Source: Phycisphaerales bacterium (GTDB lineage Bacteria > Planctomycetota > Phycisphaerae > Phycisphaerales > UBA1924). Taken from it: a stretch of 61,753 nt of DNA. The notes beneath the pieces are model-generated. The model made no database searches, was not told where the DNA came from, and saw only the letters and a list, made by a program, of their open reading frames with translations. The position numbers and the translations under genes were made by a program. The stretch covers positions 1 to 61,753 of the forward strand of contig JADYXW010000039.1 of the NCBI GenBank assembly GCA_020853975.1. Reading direction: 5' to 3'. Position 1 is the first letter of the stretch; every line of letters begins with the position of its first letter. Of this stretch, positions 15,926 through 24,695 are shown piece after piece.

Positions 15926-18658
15926 TCAGCCACCGGCAGCGGCGGGCGGGTTCTCGGGCTCGGGGGCGGTGCCCTCTACGTCCCGCGGGACGCGGGCGGC
16001 GGCAACGACGGTGTCGCCTTCGTTCAGCGAGGCGACGCGGACTCCCATGGCCCCCCGGCCGCACTCGCGGATTTCATTGGCGGGGATGCGGACGAGCTGG
16101 CCGAGCCTGGTGACGATCACGACGTCGTCCTCGGCCCTCACGCTGAGCGCCGCGACCGACCGACCGTTGCGTTCGCCCGTGGCGATGTCGACGCGACCCT
16201 TGCCGCCCCTGGACTGGCTCCGCATCTTGCCCGTCTCCGGCTGCACGCGGTACTCGTCGATTGGAGTGCGCTTGCCGAAGCCCTTTTCGCAGATGGTGAG
16301 CAGGCCGATGCTGGGGTCGGCGGTGGTGGTGTCGCCCTCGGCGTCCTCGAGCATGGGGACGCTGACCACGCCGATGACCTCGTCGTTGTCGGCGAGCTCG
16401 ATGCCCTTGACGCCGGCCGCGGCGCGGCCCATGTCCCTGGCGTCCTGCTCGCTGAAGCGGATGGCCATGCCCTCCGCCGTCGCGAGCAGGATGTCGTCCA
16501 TCCCGCCCGTGAGGGTGACGTTGAGGAGCGAGTCGCCCTCCTTGAGCCCGACGGCGATGAGGCCCGCGCTGCTTACGTTTGCGTACGCCTTGAGGGCGGT
16601 GCGCTTCACGACGCCGCCCTTGCTGACGAACGTGAGGAAGTGGCTGCCGGCCTCGAAGTTGCCGATGGAGAGATAGGCGCAGGTCTTCTCGCCCGGGCGG
16701 AGCTCGATGAGGTTGACGATGTTCCGCCCGATGCTGGTGCGGGACAGCTCGGGGATCTGGTAGACCTTGATGCGGAAGACCCGCCCGGTGTTGGTGAAGC
16801 AGAGCAGGTGGTCGTGGGTGCTGGCGAGCAGCACGTGCTCGATGAAGTCCTCGTCGCGGGCGTCGCCCGCGCGGATGCCCTTGCCCCCACGCCCCTGCTG
16901 GCGGTAGGTGTCCAGGGGCACGCGCTTCACGTAGCCCTGGTGGCTGATGGTGACCGCCACATCTTCGACCGGAATCAGGTCCTCGACGAGGATGTCCGTG
17001 TCCGCGTCCTCGATGACGGTCAGGCGGGGCGAGTCGAAGCGGGCACGCATCTCCTCGCACTCGCCCCGGATGATGCCCAGCACGCGGGCGGGGCTGGCCA
17101 GGATGCCCTCGTAGTCCTCGATGTCCGCGACGACCTTGGCGTACTCCGCGACCAGGCGCGAGATCTCCAGCCCCACAAGCTGGATCAGCCTCATGGCGCC
17201 GATGGTCTCGGCCTGCACGCGGGTCAGGACCACGCCCCCGGTCGCCCGGGCCGCGCGAATGCGAGTGGCCAGCGTGCCGGGCAGCTCCTTCAGGTGCGGG
17301 TGGTCGTCGGGAATCTGGAAGCCCCGGGCCATGAGCCGCTCGATAGCCTCCTCACGGGTGGAGCTCTCGCGGATCTCGCGGATCACCTCGTCGATGTCGC
17401 AGACCGCGTAGATCATGCCCTCCAGCAGGTGGGCCCGCTTCTTGGCCTCGCTCAGCAGGTGGGTGGTGCGGCGCCGGGTGACCTCGATGCGGTGATCGAT
17501 GTAGATCCCCAGCATCTCGGGAAGGGAGAGGGTGCGGGGCTGGCGGTTGACCAGCGCGATGTTGATCATCGAAAAGGTCTGCTGCAGGGGCGTGAACTCG
17601 CAGAGCTGCTTCTCGACCACCCGGGGGTCGGCGCCCTTCTTGAGCTCGATCACCACGCGCGTCTGTGCCTCACGCCCGGACTCGTTGCGCACGTCCGCGA
17701 CGTCGAGCACGCGCTCCTCCTTCACCGCCGCCACGATCCATTCCACGAGATTGTTCTGCGCGAGCATGAAGGGGATGGAGTCGATGACGACCTGCTGGCG
17801 ACCCCCGGCCAGCTCTTCCACGTGCGTGGTGCCCCGCAGGGTGACCTTGCCCCGCCCGGAGAGGTACGACTCGATGATGCCGCGTTTGCCCGCCAGCACG
17901 CCGCCGGTGGGGAAGTCAGGCCCCTTGATCCCGCGTCGAATCACCGCGCCCGAGGCGTCGGTCACGTCCTGCATCAGTTCCTCGACCGGCAGGCCCTGCC
18001 TGCCCGCCAGCCTCGCCTCGATCGTCCGGATGATCGAGTCGAAGACCTCTGTGGGGTTCTGGGGGCACAGGCTGGTCGCCATGCCCACCGCGATGCCGAT
18101 GCCGCCGTTGATCAGCAGGTTCGGGAACTTGCCCGGAAGAACCATGGGCTCCATGAGGCGGTCGTCGTAGTTGGGCTGGAAGTCGACGGTGCCCAGGTTG
18201 AGGTCCGCGAGCATGTCGACCGCGGCGGCGGTCATGCGGGCCTCGGTGTACCGCATCGCCGCGGGCGGGTCGCCCTCGATGGACCCGAAGTTGCCCTGGG
18301 GGTCGATGAGGGGGGCGCGCATCCGCCACTTCTGCGCCATATTGACCAGCGTGGGGTAGATGACGCTCTCGCCGTGCGGGTGATAGTCGCCCGAGGTGTT
18401 GCCTGCGATCTTGGCGCACTTGAGGTGCTTGCGCCCGGGGCGGAGGTTCAGGTCGTTCATGGCGATGAGGATGCGCCGCTGGCTGGGCTTCAGCCCGTCG
18501 CGCGCGTCCGGGAGCGCACGATCCATGATCGTGCTCATCGCGTAGGTGAGATACGAGTCCTTCAGCTCACGCTGAATGTCCTGCTCGACCACGCGCATCT
18601 GGGAGGCGCCGCCCTCGGGGTCCGGGCTCAGGCGGATGGCGTCGTCGTGCTCGGGCAT
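15926..18658 (-). CDS. gyrA: DNA gyrase subunit A
   Basis: The DNA-cleaving subunit of gyrase, 910 residues. The catalytic Tyr137 is in AAMRYTEAR. The quinolone-resistance region reads GDYHPHGESVIYPTLVNMAQ: Ser98 is kept at the E. coli Ser83 position but a Pro replaces Asp87. The GyrA box QQGRGGKG lies near residue 585 and marks the six-bladed C-terminal wrapping domain, which supports GyrA rather than ParC. A ribosome site (AAGGAG) is ten bases before the ATG. gyrB is not in the window, so the genes are unlinked here. Confidence 0.95.
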   Translation of the reverse strand: MPEHDDAIRLSPDPEGGASQMRVVEQDIQRELKDSYLTYAMSTIMDRALPDARDGLKPSQRRILIAMNDLNLRPGRKHLKCAKIAGNTSGDYHPHGESVIYPTLVNMAQKWRMRAPLIDPQGNFGSIEGDPPAAMRYTEARMTAAAVDMLADLNLGTVDFQPNYDDRLMEPMVLPGKFPNLLINGGIGIAVGMATSLCPQNPTEVFDSIIRTIEARLAGRQGLPVEELMQDVTDASGAVIRRGIKGPDFPTGGVLAGKRGIIESYLSGRGKVTLRGTTHVEELAGGRQQVVIDSIPFMLAQNNLVEWIVAAVKEERVLDVADVRNESGREAQTRVVIELKKGADPRVVEKQLCEFTPLQQTFSMINIALVNRQPRTLSLPEMLGIYIDHRIEVTRRRTTHLLSEAKKRAHLLEGMIYAVCDIDEVIREIRESSTREEAIERLMARGFQIPDDHPHLKELPGTLATRIRAARATGGVVLTRVQAETIGAMRLIQLVGLEISRLVAEYAKVVADIEDYEGILASPARVLGIIRGECEEMRARFDSPRLTVIEDADTDILVEDLIPVEDVAVTISHQGYVKRVPLDTYRQQGRGGKGIRAGDARDEDFIEHVLLASTHDHLLCFTNTGRVFRIKVYQIPELSRTSIGRNIVNLIELRPGEKTCAYLSIGNFEAGSHFLTFVSKGGVVKRTALKAYANVSSAGLIAVGLKEGDSLLNVTLTGGMDDILLATAEGMAIRFSEQDARDMGRAAAGVKGIELADNDEVIGVVSVPMLEDAEGDTTTADPSIGLLTICEKGFGKRTPIDEYRVQPETGKMRSQSRGGKGRVDIATGERNGRSVAALSVRAEDDVVIVTRLGQLVRIPANEIRECGRGAMGVRVASLNEGDTVVAAARVPRDVEGTAPEPENPPAAAGG

Positions 18659-18817
18659 GTGGGTGGCGCTCCTTGCTCGCCGGCCCTCCCGAATCCCTCC
18701 CGAAACGGGCCAAAAACCCGCCAGAACGGTCGTCGAAAAAGGCCGTCCGCAATCATAGCGAACCCCCCGCCTTCGGGCCGGTGGTCGGGGGCCCCCAGAC
18801 GCCAGATTCGGGCCCTT

Positions 18818-20860
18818 TTACCGGGGGCTTTGGGCCTTCCGCCGGGCCGCGAGGCGCTTGCCCGCGGCGTCGATCGCGTCCACCGTTTCCCGGAGGGTCA
18901 GGAGACCTATCGCGGAGGCGTCCACGGGCTGGTGGGCGTCCCACGTCGCCGCCCGGATGCCCCACGCCGCCCTCCCGGGTTCCAGAGCAAGCGCGGTCAC
19001 GGCCTCGTCGGCGGCGAGCTGCCTCGTGAACCGCGCCCCCGCGACCACACGTGCCAACTGTGGCAACACATCGGCCTCACCTGTCAGCCTTTCTTCTGCG
19101 AGCATCCGGGCAAGAAAGCCCAGAGGCCTCAGCGAGTGCCACGTGGGGCGGCGAGAGCCCTCGCCCGAGAGCACCAGCCCCCCCGCGAGGTCCATCGCGT
19201 CCGGCTCGTCGCCCCCCACCTGCACCCGCCAGCACTGCTCCCGCATCTCTCGCAGCGCGGTCGAGGCGGGTACCTCGCCCGTGCCCGCCAGCATCAGCTC
19301 CGCCCGGCCCAGCCAGGGCATCTGCGAGACCAGCCGCTCTGGGGGCGTCTCGCGAAAGACCGACCGCACGGCCCGCTGCCCCTGCTCCCACGCGGGGCTC
19401 ACCTCCGTGGGAGAGGCCTGGGCCGCGTCGACCGCTCGGGCCGCGAGCGCGAGCGCCACAACGCCCCGCTGCCTCGCGTCGGTCTTGTCGTCCCATCGCT
19501 CACCGACGAACCGAGCCGCGACCGCGGCATCGAGCCGTGTCAGGCGAGCCCCGTCGACGCGGGGCGCCTCTCCTCCCGCGAGCAGCTCCCGGATGGTGAG
19601 GAGCGTGAGCGCCTCCGCGGCGGGGCTGCCCCAGGCGCTGGGGATCGCCTCCTTGGCCTTGAAGCCGATCTCGGCGGCGGGGGCCGAGGCGGTCGCGTCG
19701 CGGAGCAACACCCCCACGAGCGTCGTCGCCGCCGCTCGGGCCGAACGCGCCTGGTCGGAGTCCCCGCGCCAGTTCGCGTACTCGGCGAGCGAGTACGCGG
19801 CGAGGGCGGCCCCGCCCGCGTCCGCGACCGGCACGGCGCCGGAGAGGTACTGGTACTGGCCGATGCACCCCTCGTCCCAGACCCGCTGGCACAGATGGTC
19901 CGCGACCTGATCCGTGAGCCGCCGGAGCGCCGGGAGCGTCACGTCGGTGGACGGCACCACGCGCCCGCTGCGAGTGAGGAACACCGGCTCGCCCCCCGTC
20001 GCCAGCGTCGCGATCTGCGACGTGCGCGCCCTGTAGTAGGCGAGGCCGAACTTGGACGCCGCGGACCCCGCCTCCGAGTCGGGGACACCGGGGATTGCGG
20101 CGGCGGCGTCGCCCGCGGCCGAGGCCACGCAGGCCTGCAGCACCCGCGGAGCTTCGAGACCGCTCCCCAGCGCCCACAGAGGGAACATGCCGGTGGTCGC
20201 CTCTGCCTTGCGGACCACTATCGCGTCCAGCCCGGGCTCGGTCGCGCCCGAGGCGTCCGCGAACGTGTCACACCGGATCGGCACGAGCGCGCCCGCGAGT
20301 TCCATGGTCATGGTCGCGGAGGCGATGAGCGAAGCCCGGTGATCCGCCTCGACGACATCCCGGCCCGCGGGCAGGTTGTGGTCCAGCTCCGCGAGCAGCG
20401 CGTCGCACGCCTCGGCGAGCGACACCCCGCCCCCCCACGACTGCCCTCGCGCCACGGGCGTGTGGTTGATGCGCAGGATGACCTCCGCGCCGGTCAGCCT
20501 CGCCACGGCGGGCGGCTCGGGCTGTTCCCCCCGCACCCGCGCCTGCGCGTAGCGGAAGGCCCGCATCGCGTCCGCCGCCCCGGGCGGGGCTAAGTCCGGG
20601 AAGGTCGGGGCTGGTTGGGGCGCCCCGGTGGGCGTTGCCAGGACGCCCGGCGTTGCGGCCACGCAACACGCCGCGATGACGGCGCACCACGCGCGACAAG
20701 GGCCTCCCCGAGCGTGGCCCGGTAACCGTGTTGAAAACGCGGTCCCTTGGGCACGGCGCGCGGGTTCGCCTTGCTGGCACGCCGGTTGCCAAGGTAGAGT
20801 GACAATCCAAGAAGAGAGGGATGCCATGAAACTGATGCTCGCCATGACGGACTCTCGCAA
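18818..20860 (-). CDS. Secreted or periplasmic protein of unknown function (Ala-rich, all-alpha)
   Basis: Up to 680 residues. A signal-like hydrophobic stretch (CAVIAACCVAATPGVLA) lies about 60 residues from the first ATG, so the annotated start is probably wrong, yet no ATG or GTG with a good site lies just before it. The mature part is mostly helical and carries a repeated style (ADEAVTALALEPG, PAAEALTLLTIRELL) that suggests an alpha/alpha-barrel or TPR-like fold. Cys residues are few and no catalytic motif is clear. I do not recognise the family. The first about 60 residues are antisense to a candidate sigma-54 promoter and small ORF. Confidence 0.6.
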   Translation of the reverse strand: MRESVMASISFMASLSSWIVTLPWQPACQQGEPARRAQGTAFSTRLPGHARGGPCRAWCAVIAACCVAATPGVLATPTGAPQPAPTFPDLAPPGAADAMRAFRYAQARVRGEQPEPPAVARLTGAEVILRINHTPVARGQSWGGGVSLAEACDALLAELDHNLPAGRDVVEADHRASLIASATMTMELAGALVPIRCDTFADASGATEPGLDAIVVRKAEATTGMFPLWALGSGLEAPRVLQACVASAAGDAAAAIPGVPDSEAGSAASKFGLAYYRARTSQIATLATGGEPVFLTRSGRVVPSTDVTLPALRRLTDQVADHLCQRVWDEGCIGQYQYLSGAVPVADAGGAALAAYSLAEYANWRGDSDQARSARAAATTLVGVLLRDATASAPAAEIGFKAKEAIPSAWGSPAAEALTLLTIRELLAGGEAPRVDGARLTRLDAAVAARFVGERWDDKTDARQRGVVALALAARAVDAAQASPTEVSPAWEQGQRAVRSVFRETPPERLVSQMPWLGRAELMLAGTGEVPASTALREMREQCWRVQVGGDEPDAMDLAGGLVLSGEGSRRPTWHSLRPLGFLARMLAEERLTGEADVLPQLARVVAGARFTRQLAADEAVTALALEPGRAAWGIRAATWDAHQPVDASAIGLLTLRETVDAIDAAGKRLAARRKAQSPR
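20775..20790 (+). promoter_or_regulatory. Candidate sigma-54 promoter
   Basis: TGGCACG-N4-TTGCC matches the -24/-12 consensus (TGGCACG-N4-TTGCW) in all but the last base, with the essential GG (20776-20777) and GC (20788-20789) at the right spacing. Transcription would begin near 20801, about 25 bases before the small ORF at 20826. Confidence 0.5.
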
Positions 20861-20906
20861 GCGCGTGCTCGTGCTCTGCCTGTTCAGCTTCCTCGCCCTT
20901 TGCTAG
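20826..20906 (+). CDS. 26-residue hydrophobic peptide downstream of the sigma-54-like site
   Basis: ATG to TAG, preceded by GAGAGGG six to twelve bases upstream. The peptide has a basic centre (SRKRV) and a hydrophobic C-terminal half (LVLCLFSFLALC) that could insert in a membrane. A two-codon ORF (ATG CCA TGA, 20821) overlaps its start codon. It lies antisense to the 5' part of the gene at 18818. Short hydrophobic ORFs occur by chance, so the support is the promoter and ribosome site together. Confidence 0.35.
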   Translation: MKLMLAMTDSRKRVLVLCLFSFLALC

Positions 20907-20934
20907 AGCGTCCCGCAGTGTAAGACCCTCGCAG

Positions 20935-20966
20935 CCGCGGCCTGACAGGCGCGGTCTGTGTCCCTT
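20935..20966 (+). terminator. Weak terminator-like hairpin after the small ORF
   Basis: CCGCG and CGCGG pair around CCT-GAC-AGG, with one unpaired G, and TTTTT follows ten bases later (20965-20969). Its position between the small ORF and the next gene fits, but the structure is imperfect. Confidence 0.3.
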
Positions 20967-20979
20967 TTTGCCCGGCGGG

Positions 20980-20985
20980 TACCAT
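20980..20985 (+). promoter_or_regulatory. Predicted -10 box of leaderless aminotransferase transcript
   Basis: TACCAT, seven bases before ATG 20993, with no ribosome site. Confidence 0.5.
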
Positions 20986-20992
20986 CCGGGCC

Positions 20993-22249
20993 ATGTCACA
21001 CCAGACCGCCCCCGGCGTCTTCCGCGACCTCCCGTTCATGGGGGTCATCCATGTGAACAACCAGGCGATGCTCGCGGGCTGGAAGATGGGGGATCCCGCT
21101 TGGTCGAACCTGGGTCAGGGCCAGCCCGAGGTGGGCGAGATGGCCGGCGCCCCGCCCCGCTTCAAGGACCTGCAGATCGACCCCGCCGACCACGCCTATG
21201 GCCCGGTCGAGGGCATCCCGGAGTATCGCCAGGCGATCGCGGACCACTACAACCGGCTGTTCCGCCAGGGCAAGGCGTCGAAGTACACGTTGCACAACGT
21301 GTGCGTGGCGCCGGGCGGGCGCGCGGCGCTCACACGCCTCGCCGCCACGCTGGATCGCACGCGCCTGGGCTTCTTCACGCCCGACTACACCGCGTACGAG
21401 GACATGCTCACGACGTTCGCACGGATCGAGCCGGTGCGGATCGAGCTCCGCGCCGAGCACGGCTTCCGCATCGACCCCGCGGAGCTCGACCAGCGCGTGC
21501 AGCGGGACCGGCTGAACGCGCTGCTGATCTCCAACCCGTGCAACCCCACGGGCGTCGCCATCCGTGGGGAGGAACTGGGCGCGTGGGTCCGCACGGCCCG
21601 CGCTCGGCGCACCGTCCTGCTCATGGACGAGTTCTACTCGCACTTCATGTACGCGAGCGACATGAACGGGCCTGTCTCCGCCGCCGCCCACGTAGAGGGC
21701 GTGAACGAGGACCCCGTGGTGATCATCGACGGCCTGACCAAGTGCTTCCGCTACCCGGGCTGGCGCTCGGGGTGGATCGTCGCCCCGGAGCACATCATCC
21801 GGACGCTCACGGCCGCGGGCAGCTTCATCGACGGCGGGGCGAGCCGGCCGATCCAGCGTGCGGGTATCCAGGTGCTGTCGCCCGCGCGGGCCGACCAGGA
21901 GACCGGCGCCCTGCGCACCGTCTTCGCCCGCAAGCAGCAGATCACGGTCCGAGCCCTCCGCGAGATGGGCGTGCGGTTCCCGGCCGAGCCGGTCAGCACG
22001 TTCTACGCGTTCGGCGATGTCTCGGCACTCCCCAAGCCGATCAGCACCGGAGAGGGCTTCATGCGGGAGGGCTTCAAGCACCGCGTGCTGACCGTGCCGG
22101 GTGAGTTCTTTGACGTTGATCCGGGCCGCACGCGCCAGGGCCCATCCCGGCTCGCGAGCATGGTCCGATTCTCCTTCGGGCCGCCCCAGGACAACCTCGA
22201 GGCCGGCCTCGGCCGCCTGGCGGAGATGGTGCGCAATCACCGCGCCTGA
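20993..22249 (+). CDS. PLP-dependent aminotransferase, class I/II
   Basis: 418 residues with a fold-type I pattern: SNPCNPTG in the middle, LLMDEFYSHF carrying the Asp that contacts the pyridine nitrogen, and DGLTKCFRYPGWRSGW with the PLP Lys (TK) and a following Arg. The C-terminal FSFGPP segment probably holds the carboxylate-binding Arg (MVRFSFG). The family is broad (aspartate, aromatic and related amino acids) and the substrate cannot be decided. The gene stands alone between two minus-strand genes. Confidence 0.88.
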   Translation: MSHQTAPGVFRDLPFMGVIHVNNQAMLAGWKMGDPAWSNLGQGQPEVGEMAGAPPRFKDLQIDPADHAYGPVEGIPEYRQAIADHYNRLFRQGKASKYTLHNVCVAPGGRAALTRLAATLDRTRLGFFTPDYTAYEDMLTTFARIEPVRIELRAEHGFRIDPAELDQRVQRDRLNALLISNPCNPTGVAIRGEELGAWVRTARARRTVLLMDEFYSHFMYASDMNGPVSAAAHVEGVNEDPVVIIDGLTKCFRYPGWRSGWIVAPEHIIRTLTAAGSFIDGGASRPIQRAGIQVLSPARADQETGALRTVFARKQQITVRALREMGVRFPAEPVSTFYAFGDVSALPKPISTGEGFMREGFKHRVLTVPGEFFDVDPGRTRQGPSRLASMVRFSFGPPQDNLEAGLGRLAEMVRNHRA

Positions 22250-22280
22250 CGCCAGCAGCGTCCGGAGCCACGACACACGC

Positions 22281-23579
22281 TCAGGGCTGGTCCTGCCGGA
22301 GGAGCTTCACCGGGCCCACGCCCGACAGCCGCTGCCACAGCATCGCGAGCGCGGCCTTGCACGCCCACTCGCGGATCGCGCTCCGAGCGCCGGACATTCG
22401 AAACCGCCTCACGTCCGCATCTCGCCCGCGAGATGCCAGCGCGATCCACACCGTGCCCACCGGCTTTGCCGCGGAGCCCCCGCCCGGACCGGCGATGCCG
22501 GTCACCGCGAGGCAGTGGTCCACGCCGAGCCGCTCCAGCCCCCCGTGCGCCATGGAGGCGGCGGTCGCCGCACTGACCGCGCCCGGGGCTCCCGCTCCGA
22601 GCAGCGCGGGCTCCACGCCGGCGAGGGCCGTCTTCATCGCGTTCGCGTAGGTGAGCAGCCCGCCCACGAAGAACGCCGAGGCCCCCGCCGGCTCTGTGAG
22701 CATCTGCCCCAGCATGCCCCCGGTGCAACTCTCCACCACGCCGACCGTGTGCCCCGCCGTTCGCCCCAGCCCCAGCACCGCGTCCGGCAACGTCGCGTCA
22801 CCCTCGCCAAAGACAAACTCGCCCGCCCTTGCTCGCACTTCGCGCGCCGCGCTATCGAGCAGCGCGTCCGCCTCCTCCGGCGGGAGGGGCCCCTCGTACC
22901 TCAGGCGGCAGGAGACAACACCCCCCGACGCGGTCGTGCCCACCAGGGGAGAGCGGTCCCGCTCCATCATCGCTCCCAGCCTCGTGGCAAGGTCGGACTC
23001 GCCGATCCCGAAGGTGTGCAGCACGCGCGTGCGCACGGTGCGCCCCTGCGGCGGGCGCAGCCGGGGCACGACGCACGAGGCCCACATGGGCCGGGCCTCT
23101 CCGGGCGGCCCGGGCAGACAGAAGACATCGCATGCGTCGATCGCCGCCATGAGCCCGGGAGCCGTGCCGTGCAGGTTCTGGAGCGCCGCCGCCCTGGAGG
23201 GCCGCAGCGCCTGCACCGCGTTGATCGCGGGCATTTCTCGCCCTCGCCCCGTGAACCACGCGCGCACCTGCGCGAGCGAGACTTCATCCTCAACGAGGCG
23301 GTCGTCCATCGCCCGGGCGAGGGCCTGCCTGGTGAGATCGTCGGCGGTGGGGCCCAGCCCGCCCGTGGAGATGATGAGGTCGACCTTCGACGCGAGGCGG
23401 CGCAGCGCATGCGCGTGCGCCGGCAGATCGTCTGGCACCGTGACGTGCTCGGTCGTGACGATGCCCAGGTCTCGCAGGGCCGAGGCGATCCACTTCGAGT
23501 TAGTGTCCAGCGTGTGCCCGAGCGTGAGTTCATCGCCTACGGAGAGCAGGGCCGACGTGCAGTGCGCGATCGTCGTCAT
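22281..23579 (-). CDS. cinA: CinA-like protein (nicotinamide-nucleotide amidase / MoCF domain)
   Basis: 432 residues with the classic two-domain layout. The N-terminal molybdopterin-binding-like domain has SVGDELTLGHTLDTNSKWIA and STGGLGPTADDLTRQAL. The C-terminal PncC amidase domain has VVESCTGGMLGQMLTEPAGAS, TYANAMK and VTGIAGPGGGSAAKPVGTVW. By family knowledge it recycles NMN to nicotinic acid mononucleotide and may cleave ADP-ribose-type compounds. TACGCT lies six bases before the ATG, predicting a leaderless mRNA. No recA neighbour. Confidence 0.93.
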   Translation of the reverse strand: MTTIAHCTSALLSVGDELTLGHTLDTNSKWIASALRDLGIVTTEHVTVPDDLPAHAHALRRLASKVDLIISTGGLGPTADDLTRQALARAMDDRLVEDEVSLAQVRAWFTGRGREMPAINAVQALRPSRAAALQNLHGTAPGLMAAIDACDVFCLPGPPGEARPMWASCVVPRLRPPQGRTVRTRVLHTFGIGESDLATRLGAMMERDRSPLVGTTASGGVVSCRLRYEGPLPPEEADALLDSAAREVRARAGEFVFGEGDATLPDAVLGLGRTAGHTVGVVESCTGGMLGQMLTEPAGASAFFVGGLLTYANAMKTALAGVEPALLGAGAPGAVSAATAASMAHGGLERLGVDHCLAVTGIAGPGGGSAAKPVGTVWIALASRGRDADVRRFRMSGARSAIREWACKAALAMLWQRLSGVGPVKLLRQDQP

Positions 23580-23585
23580 GCCCCA

Positions 23586-23591
23586 AGCGTA
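23586..23591 (-). promoter_or_regulatory. Predicted -10 box of leaderless cinA transcript
   Basis: TACGCT on the minus strand, six bases before ATG 23579, with no ribosome site. Confidence 0.5.
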
Positions 23592-23618
23592 AGGCCCGGG
23601 GCCATGGGGGCGGCCCCG

Positions 23619-24608
23619 CTAGCGGTCCTTCACTTTGTAGGCCTGGCCCGCCCGCTCCATGGCGATCATCGCCGCGCCGAATACGCCCGCGGTGTCCTCC
23701 AGCGTGCTCTCGACCACGTCCACCTTCTTGCACGCGTCCGGGAATGCCACCTCGCGCACGACCTTCTCCACCCGCTCGACAAAGGCCGGGCCAAGTGCCT
23801 CGGTCAGCCCGCCTCCCAACACCACTCGCGGCAGGCTCAGCAGCGTCACGATGCTCCCGATGGACTGCCCGAGCAGCACGGCGGCCTCGTCGATGACCTC
23901 CACCACCAGCCTGTCCTCCCGCTCGCCCTCGCGATAGTGCCTCGCCAGCGTGCGGGACTTGATCTTGCCCAGGTCGTCGCCGACCTCGGCGGTGATCCTG
24001 GTCTTCTGGTTCGCCTGGATGAGCCTCACGAGCCGGTCGACGATCGACGTGCGCGAGCAGTTATTCTCCAGCGACCTGATGCCCCGGGGCAGGTTGGGGA
24101 AGAGGATCGTGTGACCGATCTCGCCCGCCGTCCAGAAATGCCCGTAGTACAGCGATCCGTTGAGGATCAGCCCGCCGCCGATCCCCGTTCCCAGCCACAC
24201 CCCCAGCAGGTTCTTCGCGTTCTTGCCGTTGCCCAGCTTGTTCTCGCCGTAGACCGCGACGTTCACGTCGTTGTCGAGGAACGACTTCAGCCGCATGCGC
24301 TTCGTGAGCAGCTCCGCGAGGGGCACGTCATCCCAGCGCAGGTTCACCGCCTCGAGCACCACGCCCCGGTCCGGGTCAACGGCTCCGGGCGCGCCGATGC
24401 CCAGCCCGCCCAGGTCTGAGACCGAGATCCCCGCGGCTTCGCACGCCTCTTCCACGCCCGCGATGATGCGCCCGAGCACGCCCTCGAGCTTTTCCTCCGC
24501 CTTGGTCTTGCGCTTCGCCTCCGAGAGCAGACGCAGGTCCGGAGAGATGATCCCGATCTGGATGTTGGTGCCGCCCAGGTCGACACCGGCAAAGGGTTTG
24601 GGGGGCAT
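23619..24608 (-). CDS. ROK-family sugar kinase without the zinc motif
   Basis: 329 residues. The ATP-binding phosphate-1 motif is FAGVDLGGTNIQIG. The catalytic Asp is in LDNDVNVA (Asp114), the LGTGIGGGLI loop follows, and GEIGH (residues 162-166) supplies the ROK His. The usual CxCGxxGCxE zinc site after it is absent: the sequence runs PNLPRGIRSLENNCSRTSI, about four residues shorter, keeping only the Ser-Leu-Glu. Probable glucokinase or N-acetyl-hexosamine kinase, but the zinc loop shapes the sugar site, so specificity is open. A leader with ribosome site GAGGAG is present. Confidence 0.85.
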   Translation of the reverse strand: MPPKPFAGVDLGGTNIQIGIISPDLRLLSEAKRKTKAEEKLEGVLGRIIAGVEEACEAAGISVSDLGGLGIGAPGAVDPDRGVVLEAVNLRWDDVPLAELLTKRMRLKSFLDNDVNVAVYGENKLGNGKNAKNLLGVWLGTGIGGGLILNGSLYYGHFWTAGEIGHTILFPNLPRGIRSLENNCSRTSIVDRLVRLIQANQKTRITAEVGDDLGKIKSRTLARHYREGEREDRLVVEVIDEAAVLLGQSIGSIVTLLSLPRVVLGGGLTEALGPAFVERVEKVVREVAFPDACKKVDVVESTLEDTAGVFGAAMIAMERAGQAYKVKDR

Positions 24609-24683
24609 GACGACTCCTCGGCCCAGAGTATCGGCCCGGCGCGTCCGCGGGTGCAGCCGGGCTTGTCGTCAGGGCCCGGCCCG

Positions 24684-24689
24684 TACGCT
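24684..24689 (+). promoter_or_regulatory. Predicted -10 box of leaderless HIT-protein transcript
   Basis: TACGCT, six bases before ATG 24696, with no ribosome site. It supports this start over the in-frame ATG at 24651. Confidence 0.5.
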
Positions 24690-24695
24690 TCGGGC

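Noticed and set aside
15818..20593. A 1591-codon plus-strand open frame across gyrA and the next gene
   Set aside because: It is antisense to strongly conserved GyrA coding sequence. Long antisense frames are expected in GC-rich genes because the complement of the third-position bias removes stop codons. Its product is low-complexity (Asp/Gly/Val/His-rich) with no domain.
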